Assembly (NCBI GenBank): GCA_000733355.1
Contig: JNVV01000004.1
Coordinates: 1,838,785 to 1,902,784, forward strand
Origin: Falciphora oryzae
Taxonomy: Eukaryota > Ascomycota > Sordariomycetes > Magnaporthales > Magnaporthaceae
Length of the DNA: 64,000 bases
Direction of reading: 5' to 3'
This document shows, one piece after another, positions 11,472 through 22,833 of this stretch. Under the pieces are notes generated by a model. It saw only the letters and a list, made by a program, of their open reading frames with translations. It ran no database searches and was not told the origin of the DNA. A program made the translations under genes and the position numbers. How positions within the stretch are numbered: the stretch's first letter is position 1; every line of letters starts with the position of its first letter.

Positions 11472-12895
11472 ATGGCGTTCACGGCACCAGCGGCGCCGCC
11501 CACTGCGGCTGCCCCGCGCAAGGACGTGCATCGTAACCTCAAGGAGCTCAGTGGGGCACTTGAGATTGAGACTGCCCCAATCAACCCACAGCCGCTGGCC
11601 ACGCATCAACCCGGCCCAACCGCCACATCCTCCCTTTCGGAGAAGGGCGCGCAGGAAGCCGATCCCGCGGCGGCTGCGACGCCGCAGCCGTTGTCGCCCG
11701 ATGCCGTGATCACGCCGGCGTCGCCCCGGCCAGCCACTGGTCAAATCAGGCAGAGAGTTCGGCTGCTCGCGACGGACAAGTCAAAGCAGTTTCTCCCTGG
11801 CCAGCCTCGCATCAGCCTGGGCCCTGCTCTTCCTGCCCCTGGCCAGAACTCTAGCCCGCGAGACCAAGAAACCAAGGATTGTGTGCTGGAATACATGCGC
11901 GAATCGCACCTCACCACCGAGCTGGATGGGCTGCTGCCATACATGAAGTATATCTTTGTAAGTCGCCTTCTGCTGTTGCGATGCCGAAATAGGTAGGTAT
12001 CTACATAAAACGAGAGTGCTGCTTTGCTGATATATCATGCCCTCGGCGGCCTTGTCCAACACAACAGGTCCAGACTCCGGCGCACAAGCATATCATGCCG
12101 TTGCACCATCAGAAGGCCCACGGTCGGGACATTATCCTGAATGAGCACCCGGGGTTGCACCTGGTCTGGTATTACGACCGCATCTTTATTAAGCCCATCC
12201 CAGCTTACATGTATAGCCGGGCCTTTTGGGACTACATCTCCGACGCGGATCCCGAGGTGTACAAAGCTTCGCTGGGCTTCATCCGCTCCTATTACTACCT
12301 CATCCAGTTCGAGACCGACTTCAGCAAGGCCTGCGAGATTGGCCTGATTCCCAAGAAGCCTGCGGTTCCGGCGACGGCTTCGTCAGACGGCGCAGCCCCC
12401 AGGCATCCGAGCTACGAGGAGTTTTGCGCCTTCATGGGGTCCTTCGCGCTGGACATCAAAGACACCGACGTCAACTACCGCTTCATGTACGGCGAGCTGC
12501 GCCTGACGCGCATCAACAAGACGACGATGCTCTTCAAGCGCAAGATGGCCTACTTCCACATGCTGCCGCAGTGGGGGTCGTACCTGGAGCACCTGCTGGC
12601 GCCCATCATCACTGTCTTCGCCATCCTGACCGTCATCCTCAACGCGCTGCAGGTCACGCTGGCCGCGCACCAGGTCGGGCCCAACAACGTGGCGCCCAAC
12701 TGGCTGCCTTTTATGGACCTCTCCCTCTACCTCCCCGTCGCCGTCATGATACTCATCGGGATCCTGCTCGCCTTCCTCCTCGTGGGCGTCCTCGCCATGG
12801 GTATTAAAGACCTCATCTGGGCGAAGACGGTCAGGCACCGTCGCAAGCATGGGAACCTACAGGCCGGCGAGAAGAGCTATGGAGTGATCTGGTAA
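11472..12895 (+). CDS. Uncharacterised fungal membrane protein (DUF6601-like)
   Basis: Exons 11472-11957 and 12068-12895 give 437 aa. The first ~130 residues are Ala/Pro/Thr-rich and probably disordered. A conserved core follows: ESHLTTELDGLLPYMKYIF joins across the intron to VQTPAHKHIMPLHHQKAHGR, then GLHLVWYYDRIFIKPIPAYM and SRAFWDYI. Two hydrophobic segments near the C-terminus (HLLAPIITVFAILTVILNAL and LYLPVAVMILIGILLAFLLV) look like a TM hairpin. A basic tail ends the protein. This layout is that of a widespread fungal family I recall as DUF6601, of unknown function. The 110-bp intron has GTAAGT and ACAACAG ends. Nothing in the context suggests a pathway. Confidence 0.85.
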
Positions 12896-14764
12896 CACTG
12901 GCGTGGACTTTGTGTGGCTGGAACTGATTTTGGACTTTACAGGATATTGATGGGCTCTTATTTTGGACATGACGAATTTGCACAACGATCTTGGATACCG
13001 ACAGGCTTTGATTTCTTTTCTTTCCCCCCTCATAATAACGGTACACAAGTCACGATAATTTCATCGAATATTTCAGGCCCTGCAGCAGTTGAACCGTCTC
13101 CCCTGCATCTGCAGGGACCGCGCTTCAGGTCGACGACACATGCGACCGGCTTGCCGCGCCAAACCATATCAGGCTGCAGCAGATGGTGTCTAGTCCTCGC
13201 GGTCCGGGCTGCAGCTAGTGATACATCTATCAGCAGGCATTTGACTAGCTTCGGAGGGGGTACTCATGGGCTTTGCTTCGACCTCTGCTGTGGATGTAAG
13301 TTTTTGATACCCAAATTCCTGGGGAAACCGCGAGAGTCTCGATCGTCGATGTCCTTGACGCGCCGCATCGAGACGCGATTCCGAGGCTAGAGGACTGGGC
13401 GGCCGGCCCCCACCGACAGACTCTAGATCTCAAGCAAGGGGGCTTGGTTTGTCACAGCCGGGCCGACGATCTGATATGCCGGTCGTCTCCGACACAAAAG
13501 TCCGACGCTTTCGCGCCGCCGCCACCAAGCCCTTGGCCGGGGAAAGCCCGGCCGCGGGTGGAAGCGATTGGTTCCACAGGGCTGAGCGTCTCTCGTTTGT
13601 TTTGTTTGGACTATTTCTGGAAGGGTGGGCACTGGGGATAGATGGTGGTGGTGATGGTCAATGTTTTGGCGGCGGCAGCGGCGGCGGACCCCTTCCGGAG
13701 AGGCGCGAGGCGTGTTGTCGTAGCTGGGATAATACGGGCTTAGAGTTCACGCTACGCTCAGGGGCAGACGCCACGGCTGCGCGGGAAATGCACTCCCCAC
13801 ACCACCATCACGATTGCTCGCGCCTGGGCTTTTTTTGGTGGTGTGGAAGATACTTGCTTCTTTGCTGTTGGTTTTGTCCGCATTTGGAGCATTCGGCAGG
13901 GGTGGGATCGGCTGATCATCGATGAGCCTTTTCGTTATGCTTCTTCTTTCTTTTCCCTTGTCCTCGTCCCGCGTCCCTGAAACCTGATGCTCGTCTCCCG
14001 GAGATTGCCCGCAGGGATTCCTACATGGATCGTGGACACCACAGGCCGCGCAGGGGCGTGCTAGCCCGTCGAGCGAGCGACGCCAGTAACAGGCTAGGTA
14101 ACAGGCCCCGGTCCAGGTGTTGCTCGTGGCAGCCATCCGGGAATGACAGATCGTCGCAGGCCCCGAAGCCTCTAGACCACAAACTGAGATGGGCGCGCCA
14201 CCTCCACGGCCGGCAAAAACCCAAAGTCCTGGGGGGGAAACAGGGCCGTCTGTGCTCGCGCCTCAGAAATCCTTAGTCTCTGGCCGTAAACGCCTCGTTC
14301 GCGACCTGTGGCGTGACAGCTGTCTGGCTCCCGATCTGGCATCCCACTCTGGTCGCTGAGGGTGCCAACGCGGGCTGGGAGAGAGAGAGAGAGAGCACAA
14401 GCTTGACGCAAGGAGATACTTGGTATAAGTTGGCCCCGCCGCCATCCTCGAGGATGGCCAGTGTTGGAAGATCCCTCTGACATAAAAAAAAGCAACTACC
14501 TGATCCTACCCTCGTTGTCCTGATCCCCTCTAGCTTCAAGACTGTCCGGACCAGGGAGCTCCCCCACAGAATAGCAAAAGAGAAACAGTTGGTCAACGGC
14601 CACCACCTCGCCTCTTTCTTTCTTTCCCTCCTTCCCGGCCTTCTGTCCTCGCCACACATTCCTTCACCGAACCAGCAACAACGGATAGACCACCAACCTA
14701 CACGGAGCCGGTACCCAACGGCAACAGCAAGGACACTCGCACAAGCCACAAAAAGAAACCCAAA
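12896..14764. other. Intergenic before the CFEM gene
   Basis: About 1.9 kb. Frames of 129-158 codons at 13449-13925 (+) and 13747-14136 (-) overlap on opposite strands and show no motifs. A short GA repeat lies at 14380-14396. The 3' part (14580-14764) is pyrimidine/CA-rich, as in fungal leaders. Confidence 0.55.
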
Positions 14765-15334
14765 ATGCGCGTCATCTCCGCCCTCCTCCTGGCCGCAGCC
14801 GCCGCCGTCGCGGCCGCGGACGACGTCGGCTCGCTCGTGGCCCAGATCCCGTCGTGCGCCTTCACGTGTCTCACCGACGCGTCCAAGACCTCGGGCTGCG
14901 CGCTCACCGACTACGGGTGTATGTGCGGCAAGATGGTCCAGGTCCAGAACGCCGCCGCCGGCTGCCTGACGACCAGCTGCCAGGTCGAGGACCTCACCAG
15001 TGGGTTCCCTGCTGCTTCTCCTGCCTTTTCTCCTTTCTTTCTCTCCCTATAGGATGCAACAAGAAAAGAGACTAACGAGTGGGTCCTTCAAACAGAGCTG
15101 GCAACCCTGAGCACCAAGCTCTGCCAGGCCATCACGGGCGCCAGCGGCACCGCCAAGGACACCGGCGCCACCGCGACGGGCAGCACTGCCACCGGTGCCG
15201 CCGGCGGTGCGGCCAAGGCCACGTCCGGCGCCGCCGCCACAGGGACCCCCCAACCCGCGGGTGCCGGCCGGTCCGTCGCCGCTGCGGGGGTCGCGGGCCT
15301 GGCCGTGGTCGCCGCCGCCGCCCTTGTTGCATAA
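14765..15334 (+). CDS. CFEM-domain, GPI-anchored surface protein
   Basis: Exons 14765-14999 and 15096-15334 give 157 aa. A signal peptide (MRVISALLLAAAAAVAAADD) precedes a CFEM domain with all eight cysteines: IPSC, FTC, SGC, YGC, CMCG, AGC, TSC and, after the intron, KLCQAI. The Asp in the TDYGCMCG segment is where haem-binding CFEM proteins place their iron ligand, here usable by position only. A Thr/Ala/Gly-rich spacer and a hydrophobic tail (VAAAGVAGLAVVAAAALVA) fit GPI attachment. Family roles include haem-iron uptake, cell-wall integrity and, in plant-associated fungi, surface sensing; which applies here is unknown. The 96-bp intron splits the CFEM domain between the seventh and eighth Cys. 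Confidence 0.92.
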
Positions 15335-15654
15335 AATATGTATATGTATGGTTTCATTTAAAAGAGCGACGGGCGGTCTTTGGTTGATTAGTTGTTCAGG
15401 GTTTCTTGGGTGTTTTTCATCGCTTCTGCTGCTTTTACTTTACTCCTTCGACGCAATGAACCGAGGCGGAATCTGTGCATGGCTCATCTTCCCACCCTTC
15501 TTTTTAGTAAAGTTTGTGACTGCATATTTCCCCCACACGTTATGTCTTCAGAAAGACAAGGACGGATCCGTTCATTTTTAGTTATTCTCATTGGTCGCTG
15601 GTCGGGTGTCCTCGACATTTCTTTCTTGCAAAACATATAACCAACAACCATCGT
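15335..15654. other. Convergent 3' ends of CFEM and M20 genes
   Basis: About 320 bp of AT-richer, T-rich sequence with nothing beyond expected 3' UTRs. Confidence 0.5.
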
Positions 15655-17305
15655 TCACCCGGCAACCTCCCTCTTCCACTCCTCCTTGACCCGGTCCAGC
15701 ATCCCGTCGACGGTGAGGACGTCGAGCGCCGTGGCGGCGAGGGCCTTGCCCGCGCGCAGGCAGCGGCCAAAGGCGTCCCTCGTGCCGGCCGACTCGGCAA
15801 ACTGCGGGTTGTGCGGGCCGTTGGCCTCGCCGGGGGCGTCGATGGAGAAGCCCGGGTGCAGGCTCGGCAGGGCGTGGCTGACGTCGCCCTGGTCTGTGCT
15901 GGCCATGGTGCGGCCCTTGATCTCGTCCACGTCCGGGTCCGTTGCGATCGGGTGCGGCGGCGAGAGGGCGTTGAAGTGCTTCGTGTAGGAGGCGCCCAGC
16001 ACGCGGTTGGGAATGTGGTCTATTTTCGTTGTTTGGGGCATAGGTGAGTCTAGTGCGTCGTGAAGACATGGTCCTAACTAATGATCTCATAAATTTAGTA
16101 CCTCTGTAGGACCGGCGTTCTGTGACTTTGACGGTTGCACCGGTGGCGGTCGCCCCAGCTTCGAAGCAGGCCTTGGCTTTTTCTTTCAGCACGTCGAGCC
16201 TCGCCTGTGTGCTGGCGCGCACAACCCATTCTGCCGAGGTGTAGGAGTGGATGATGTTTGGTCGCAGGCCGCCGTTGGTGATGCAGGTTTGGATTACATC
16301 TCCAGGCATGGTTTGTTGCCGCAGGACAGACACGGCGTTGTAGGCCTGCAAACAGGCGGACGTATTACGCTTTGTATCAGCAACTTGACGTCTTCAATAC
16401 AAAGAGTTTGGATCATCGGTATTTCTGGGACGATGCTACTTGCCGTCACCATGGCATCGAGGGCGTTGATGCCGAGCCAGGGGTTTGCGGCCGCGTGGGC
16501 CTCACGTCCAAAGTACTCCACCTTGAAGAAGGTCAGAGCAGACGTGCGGGCCAGGGCGCTGTCGGGCGTCTTGCCGGGATGGGCGATCAGGCTGATGTCG
16601 ACGCGGTGGTCCTTGTAGGCGCCGGCTTCGAGCAGCTTGATTTTGCCTCCGCCGCCTGAAAGCCGCATGTGAGTGAGTTTTTGTTCAGTCCCAAGAGTTA
16701 CCGTCTGTGGCCGTCTCGAAGTTGTTTACCTTCTTCCGCAGGCGTGCCGAAAATCACGACCTTGCCGCCCAAGTCACGGCGGGTGATCATCTCGGCCGTG
16801 GCCAACGCTCCCGCCACCGAGGCGCTCGCTATCAGGTTGTGGCCGCACGCGTGGCCGATGTCTTTGAGTGCATCTGGTATTTTGCCAAGTCTCTCAACAA
16901 TTCCCTTTTCTGATTAGCCTGCCGTTGCTACAAGTCGCGAGGCCAAAAAGGGTGACAAATAGGTGCATATTCGCGCCTACCCATTTCCGCATTGAACGAT
17001 ACAACGGGGCCCTTCTTCCCGCTGTCGAAAACAGCGACCCAGGCAGTGGCCATGCCGTAGGCCGACGGCGTGACCTTCCAGCCGGGCCTGGAGGCCATGA
17101 ACTTTGTCAAGGTCTCGTGCGCAACGAACTCCCTGTAACCAGTCTCGGGCGTGTCGTGGATTTTCTTGTTGACGGGCCACAGGTCGTCAGCGATGCTGTC
17201 GATGAAGCGACTGACATCACCGATGAGCCCTTGATCGGCCGCATTGTCTTCGGCGTGGGCTTCTTCGCGGGGGATCAGGACGTAGTCGTCCTCAACAAAA
17301 GACAT
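15655..17305 (-). CDS. M20D-type metal amidohydrolase (N-acyl amino acid hydrolase-like)
   Basis: Five exons (17305-16981, 16873-16730, 16655-16444, 16345-16102, 16049-15655) give 439 aa. Metal-site motifs are present: DIGHACGHNLIA (Cys and His), GTPAEEGGGGK (Glu pair), SLIAHPGK and FGREAHAAANPWLGINALDA. Family members hydrolyse N-acyl or N-aroyl amino acids, including auxin conjugates in plants, using two metal ions; the substrate here is unknown. There is no signal peptide, so it is probably cytosolic. The third intron (16443-16346) begins GCAAGT, a GC-AG intron. Only that junction restores the conserved DAMVTAYNAVSVLRQQ. The gene is divergent from an MFS permease 807 bp away, suggesting joint use of an imported substrate. 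Confidence 0.9.
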
Positions 17306-18112
17306 GTTGTCTGAAGCGCTGGATTGGATACCTATTCCTATTGGAAGCATGCAATGCGCACATAAGGGCTAGTTGGAAATGTTGGACGAGCTGGGCGACA
17401 TTCTCCTGTCGTCGGTTTAGTGTTTCGTTCAGTGTCAATGTCCCCACCCCGCTGATGTTACGCCACTGAGCGCCGGACCTGTGGGCCGTCACTGTCAGCC
17501 TTCGACGATCCCCAAAATGCACTGTATATGGTCCTTCGCGGGCTGCCTCAACAGCCCAAGGCCTTTGGTCATTCTCGCGTCCACGTACAGGTAGTCCAGA
17601 ACAGCGACACGTGTAACCAGTCTTGTGGACGCTAGAACGTCCCGTCCCTTCCTGCATTTCCTCTTGATAGTTAAGGTTGCCGTACTCAATTCGTCGTCCT
17701 TTGTTGCCACGTCACGCGAACGCACAAGGTTACCGCTACGGCTAGCTCACAATGCGCATTCTCAACGTGCGAAGCCCGAGAAAGACGCTTTGTGTACATG
17801 GTTGCCCAGCAACCCGTCGGCCTGGCCGGTCAAATCCTCCGAACTTGTTGGGGCTCAGGAAAGGGAGGAGAGAAGCGAAAGCATAAAGCGTGAAACCTGA
17901 GAGCCAGAATATTTGCCGGCTAACATGGCCGTATCGGGCTGCTTTTTGAGTCAGCTTATCCGGCAACCTCCTTGCATGTTCTGGCCTGGAATATGAGGAA
18001 GGCCGGGTTGCTGCCAGAGAGAAAAGCGCAGCGGATAGTTATAACCATTAGACCGCCGCGCTTCGCTCGTCCATCCTGCGCGACGCACATCCCACGCGAG
18101 TGAATATCCACC
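17306..18112. promoter_or_regulatory. Shared divergent promoter region, M20 hydrolase / MFS permease
   Basis: 807 bp separate two outward-facing start codons. A TGATAG near 17664 fits the HGATAR site read by fungal nitrogen GATA factors, but one copy is weak evidence. No coding frame is convincing. Confidence 0.4.
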
Positions 18113-19911
18113 ATGGAGAAAGAAAATCGAGACGAGATTGCCCCGGGGGCTGCCAGGCTGGCGCCCAAATCCTCCAAGGAGGAGACCAGCAAAAATGAGA
18201 CCGGAGCTGCCGGGGTCGCTATCAACGTTAGCGACATTGAGGACGAGACGGGAAGCATCGCCGCAAGAGCGCTGACCTGCGGAGACCTAGACCCCGAGGA
18301 GTCGCGTCTTGTGCGGAGAAAGCTCGATACTTACATCCTCCCGTGTCTCTGCATCACCTATGCCCTGCAGCTCATGGACAAAACTTCGTTGACGTATAGC
18401 TCCATCTATGGAATCATCCAAGACACCCACCTGACCGGACAAGATTTTTCTTGGGCATCGTCCATCTTTTACTTTGGTTTCATGGTTGCCCAGTAAGACC
18501 AGTAACCCCTTTTCTTTCGAACCAAGGTTGGGTTTTGGCTTCATCCTACTCACGCAACGCAATCTGTCGGTCAGATATCCAGGCATCGCAGTCATCCAGA
18601 GATTCCCGATCGCCAAGTTCCTGGGATCCAACATTATAATATGGGGGTTCGTTCTGATGGCAACAGCAGCCAGCTCGTCCTTTGCCGGACTAGCCACGGC
18701 AAGATTCGTACTGGGAATGACCGAGGCAACCATCTCACCGGGATTCGTGGCCATGACCAGCATATGGTGGACGCGCCACGAGCAGGCCGGCAGGTCGGCG
18801 CTGTGGCTCTCTTTTCTCGGCGTGGGCGGCTTTGTTGGATCGCTTGCCGTCTTCGGCATCGGCCATATCCACGGCAGCCTGCCCTCATGGCGCTACATCT
18901 TCCTCATCTTGGGGTCCGCCACCATCGTATGGGGAATTGTCTTCCTGCTTTTCGTGCCCGACGGCCCGGCACAGGTCAGGTGGCTGAACGCGGAGGAGAA
19001 GGTAGTGGCGGTCCAGCGGGTGATCGAGAACAAGATGGGGACCAAGAGCAGACGATTCGTCAAGGCGCAGGTCGTAGAGGCCATCACGGACCTCAAGGTC
19101 GTCGTCCTCGGGCTGCTCCAGTTCGCCGCTGCCATCGCAGCAGGAGGGTTCGCGTTTGGGCCGCTCATCATCTCCGGGTTCGGGTTTGACCCTCTGCAGA
19201 CGACGCTCATGATGCTGCCGTATTCGGCCATCCAGGCCATCGCACAGCTGAGCTGTGGGCTGCTGACCTCGAGATTCTCGAACTCCCGGCTGCACATCGC
19301 CAGCCTAGCCATGTTGCCACCAGTGAGTTCAGTTCATGTTGGACAGGCGCTGGGAGCGGCCGTGCAATAGATAGCGCAAGACTAAACCGTGTCCTCCCAG
19401 ATAGCCGGAACAATCCTTATTTCACAGTTGCCTGCCGAAAATAAATGGGGTCGGGTGGCAGGCTTCTGGATGTTCGGCTTCCACCCGGTGGCCTTCACCG
19501 TCGTCCTTGGGCTGCTGGGCACGAACGTAGCCGGCAGCACTAAGCGCTCGGTGGCCCTGGGCTGGTCCTTTGTCGGCTTTGGAGTTGGCCAGATCGCTGG
19601 TCCGCAGTTTTTCATGAGCTCAGAGGCGCCGGTCTACAAGAGCGGTATCGTATCCATGCTGTGCAGCTTTCTTCTCACGCTCGTCCTCGCCCAGATACTG
19701 CGTCTCATGTACGCGGTGGAGAATAGAAGACGCAATAAGAAGCTGGCAGTGAAGAGCGCGGACGAGATTGCCGAGCTGAAGCGCATCGGCGACCTGCAGG
19801 GCTTTGAGGATGTCACAGATAAAGATAACGTAAGTGAGCAGTATGTTGCTACCCAGTTTACAAAGAGCGCTCGCTAACGATACGCAGTTCATGTTTCGAT
19901 ATGCTTTGTAG
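18113..19911 (+). CDS. MFS permease, Dal5/allantoate (ACS) type
   Basis: Exons 18113-18492, 18575-19322, 19401-19829 and a final 24-nt exon 19888-19911 give 526 aa. The ~70-residue polar N-terminus leads into VRRKLDTYILPCLCITYALQ and LMDKTSLTYSSIYGI, the classic start of anion:cation symporters such as Dal5. The first splice yields QYPGIAVIQRFPIAKFLGSN, a hallmark of TM3-4 in this family. About 12 hydrophobic segments follow. The last junction converts DKDN to FMFRYAL, matching the usual EFRY-type ending. Substrates in the family include allantoate, ureidosuccinate, dipeptides, nicotinate and other carboxylates. Its divergent neighbour is an amidohydrolase. UTP15 starts 256 bp downstream on the same strand. 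Confidence 0.92.
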
Positions 19912-20167
19912 ATGCCTGGTGGCAGCGCTTGGAAAGAAATGGCCAGGGGACCCCGTTAGTGGGGCGCACATGAATCAAGCAGCAGGTGGATACAATATGC
20001 AGGGATGGAGCCGATTTGACCAATCGTCTTGTACCGAGGACTTCCCCACAATGGCGGTGGAGAGCGGCGGAAAAAAATATCTTGAACAATCGCAGAGAGC
20101 GTCTTGCAGTTCGCGCTTGCTTGCATTTTCCTGTCTTGAGGTCAAGCCAGCGCACCAGCAAAGCAAC

Positions 20168-21871
20168 ATGGCGGCCGAAGTTGTGCCACTAGAGCAATTG
20201 AAGCTGCCTGCGGGCCCCTCGCCCGTCACGGCCGAGCAAAAGTACTGGAAGTCCTTCACCAACCAGAAATCGCACGCGTCGACGGCGTCATGGCCCGTGT
20301 CGCACATCAGCTTCCCCGCCCCGACGGGCTCCTACACCTCGACCACGTCGACCTCGGCGGCCAAGAATAACGACCTGTTCGCCGTCACCGCCGGCCCCCG
20401 TGTCGATGTCTACAGCATCCGCCGCCGCGAGCCGCTGAAGACCATCGGCCGCTTCGACGCCGCCGCCCGCTGCGGCGAGATCCGCCCCGACGGCCGCGTC
20501 CTCCTCGCCGGCGACGACACGGGTCGCATGCAGGTGTTCGACGTCGCCGGCTCCAGCCGCGCCGCCGTCCTGCGCACCTGGCATGTCCACAAGCAGCCCG
20601 TCTGGGTCACCAAGTGGTCGCCGCGCCCCGCCGACCTGACGACGCTCATGAGCTGCTCTGACGACAAGACGGTCCGCCTCTGGGACCTGCCCTCGGCCGA
20701 CCCCGTCCGCACGTTTGTGGGTCACCAAGACTACGTCCGCAGCGGCGCCTTCATGACCGGCCCTGCTGGTCCTGGCGGCGGCGGCAACATCCTCGTCACT
20801 GGCTCCTACGACTCGACCGTCCGCCTCTGGGACGCCCGCGTGCCCGGCCCCGCCGTCCTGACCTTTGCCCACCAGGCCCCGATCGAGGCCGTCCTGCCGC
20901 TGCCTTCGGGCACCACCATCCTCGCCGCTTCGGGCAACTCCATCTCGGTGCTCGACGTCGTGCACGCCCGCCCCATCCGCACCCTTACAAACCACCAGAA
21001 GACCGTGACGTCGCTCTGCCTGGCCAGCAATGGTCGCCGCGTGCTCTCGGGAGGGCTGGACGGCCATGTCAAGATCTACGATGCCGAGTCGGGCAACTGG
21101 AACGTCGCAGCCAGCATCAAATACCCCTCGCCCGTCCTGTCCGTATCGGTGGTGACTGCGGGCGCCGCCGCTTCGGACCGCCACCTCGCCGTCGGCATGG
21201 CCTCGGGCCTGCTCAGCATCCGCACCCGCCTCACCGGCGCCGCCGCCGACCGGGCCCGCGAGCTCGAGGCCGCCAGGACCGCGACCGACATTGCAGACCT
21301 GCGCGCGGGCGACGCGGCCCGCGACAAGAGGAAGCGGGCGGCCGCGCACTCGCTCGCGCTCGACAAGGCCGGGCTGTCGGCCGACTTTGTCATCGGCGAC
21401 TCTGCCGTGACGGCAAAAGGCGCCGCGGCGACGGGCGGGCGCAAGCGCCGCGCCGCCAAGGAGCCCCGGTGGCAGCAGGACCTGCGGCAACAGCGCTACC
21501 GGCAGGCGCTGGACCGGGTGCTGGACCCGGCGTCGCCCGAGGCCAGCCGGTCGGCGGTGCTGTCGTGCCTGACGGCGCTGCGGCACCGCAGCGCGCTGTC
21601 GCACGCGCTTGAGGGCCGCGACGAGGAGACGGTGCAGCCGGTGCTGCAGTGGGCGTGCCGCCACGTCATCGACCCCCGCTACGTCTCGGTCTGCGTCGAC
21701 GTCGGCCTGCACCTGCTCGACCAGTACGCCGAGTTCGCGGACCGGTCGCCCGAGCTCGAGAGCGGCTTCCGCAACCTGCGGACCCAGGTCGTGCGCGAGG
21801 TCGAGAGGGCGCAGATGGCCTGCCAAACGGGCGGCATGCTCGAGACGCTCCTGGTCAGCTCCGAGTCCTAG
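20168..21871 (+). CDS. UTP15: UTP15, U3 snoRNP / t-UTP ribosome biogenesis factor
   Basis: Single exon, 567 aa from the ATG of MAAEVVPLEQLKLP. EQKYWKSFTNQKSH is the conserved Utp15 start. WD40 repeats follow (TTLMSCSDDKTVRLWDL, ILVTGSYDSTVRLWDA, GRRVLSGGLDGHVKIYDA), then a linker with KRKRAAAHSLALDKAG. The C-terminal UTP15 helical domain includes RYRQALDRVLD and SVCVDVGLHLLDQYAEFADRSPEL. Utp15 is part of the t-UTP subcomplex of the SSU processome, acting in the nucleolus on pre-18S rRNA and rDNA transcription. The frame stays open upstream to 19901, but the conserved N-terminus fixes the start. A 548-codon open frame on the opposite strand is a codon-bias shadow. Confidence 0.95.
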   Translation: MAAEVVPLEQLKLPAGPSPVTAEQKYWKSFTNQKSHASTASWPVSHISFPAPTGSYTSTTSTSAAKNNDLFAVTAGPRVDVYSIRRREPLKTIGRFDAAARCGEIRPDGRVLLAGDDTGRMQVFDVAGSSRAAVLRTWHVHKQPVWVTKWSPRPADLTTLMSCSDDKTVRLWDLPSADPVRTFVGHQDYVRSGAFMTGPAGPGGGGNILVTGSYDSTVRLWDARVPGPAVLTFAHQAPIEAVLPLPSGTTILAASGNSISVLDVVHARPIRTLTNHQKTVTSLCLASNGRRVLSGGLDGHVKIYDAESGNWNVAASIKYPSPVLSVSVVTAGAAASDRHLAVGMASGLLSIRTRLTGAAADRARELEAARTATDIADLRAGDAARDKRKRAAAHSLALDKAGLSADFVIGDSAVTAKGAAATGGRKRRAAKEPRWQQDLRQQRYRQALDRVLDPASPEASRSAVLSCLTALRHRSALSHALEGRDEETVQPVLQWACRHVIDPRYVSVCVDVGLHLLDQYAEFADRSPELESGFRNLRTQVVREVERAQMACQTGGMLETLLVSSES

Positions 21872-22833
21872 AAGGATGCGGGCACCTGGGGACGCGGAGC
21901 CAAGCACAAGCCGAAGAAGGCCAAGTCCTATCACCGGTACGGGGCATACGTTGGTGGTGTTTGATAGAAGCTCTCTTGCGCTGGGATGTTTTGTTTTTGG
22001 TATTCTTTTCTTGAGGTGTATACTCTCTCGGTCCTGTCTCGATCGTCCATGGTTTCTTTACTCTTTTTGGTTTTGCATTGCGTCGGCGTTGCGCACTGGG
22101 AACGGTCACATAAAAGGAACCAACTGGTAGCTAAAAGTCATATTCCTGGGCTGTACTACTTGCACCAACTGTTCCATTCAGCCAGTTTCGACCCCAGGTT
22201 CTGTCCTTTGCTCCTGAATAAGCAGGACCCATAATGGCGCAAATACGAATGGTCAAGTGTCGAGTGGACTCGATGGGCCACCTCGGGGCTTTGCGGACAC
22301 GATTGTTGCCACTAGAGGTACGAAAATGCCTCGATTATAGTTGAGATCCCTTGCTTGCCGCCTAACTCGGACTGACCAACGGTGTAGATATGCTCCATAT
22401 TTACCCATATATAGACCGGTTGATTGGCCATGTCGATGTGGCCTCCGCCTCGCATCTTGGATCGTCGGCTCGCATTGAACGGCAATAAGAGTCTTGGAAT
22501 TTCTGGGCACCCAAGCCCCGATTTCATCCGCCACCTGATTTTCTGCTGCGGTCTGCCTCGCCGGGTGGTGCGCCTGCTGACCCGGCTCAGCCCCTACAAA
22601 TGCCTCTCTTTGTCTGCTGTTATTGGAGGAAGTTTTCTTGATCACGCAGCCAAGAACCAACTATACGATCCGCCAAGGCCGCCAAAGATGGCCCGCGGCA
22701 ATCTAAAGATGCGATCACGGCAAGTTTAGTAGAGCAAACTTGGCTGTCTGTATTCTCACCTGGTGGCGCCACCTCTAGCCGCCACGGCCTATCTCAACAA
22801 TTGGGCTCTTTACAGAATAAGTAAAGCAGCACA
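21872..22833. other. Intergenic downstream of UTP15
   Basis: About 960 bp. It is T-rich at the left as a probable 3' UTR; the right end is the promoter of the next gene. No gene is evident. Confidence 0.55.

Noticed and set aside
13449..13925. 158-codon frame before the CFEM gene
   Set aside because: No recognisable domain, Gly/Ser and Trp/Cys runs typical of random frames, antisense frame overlaps it.
20288..21934. 548-codon minus-strand frame antisense to UTP15
   Set aside because: Entirely opposite a confident WD40 gene; Ala/Arg/Gly-rich product without domain motifs.
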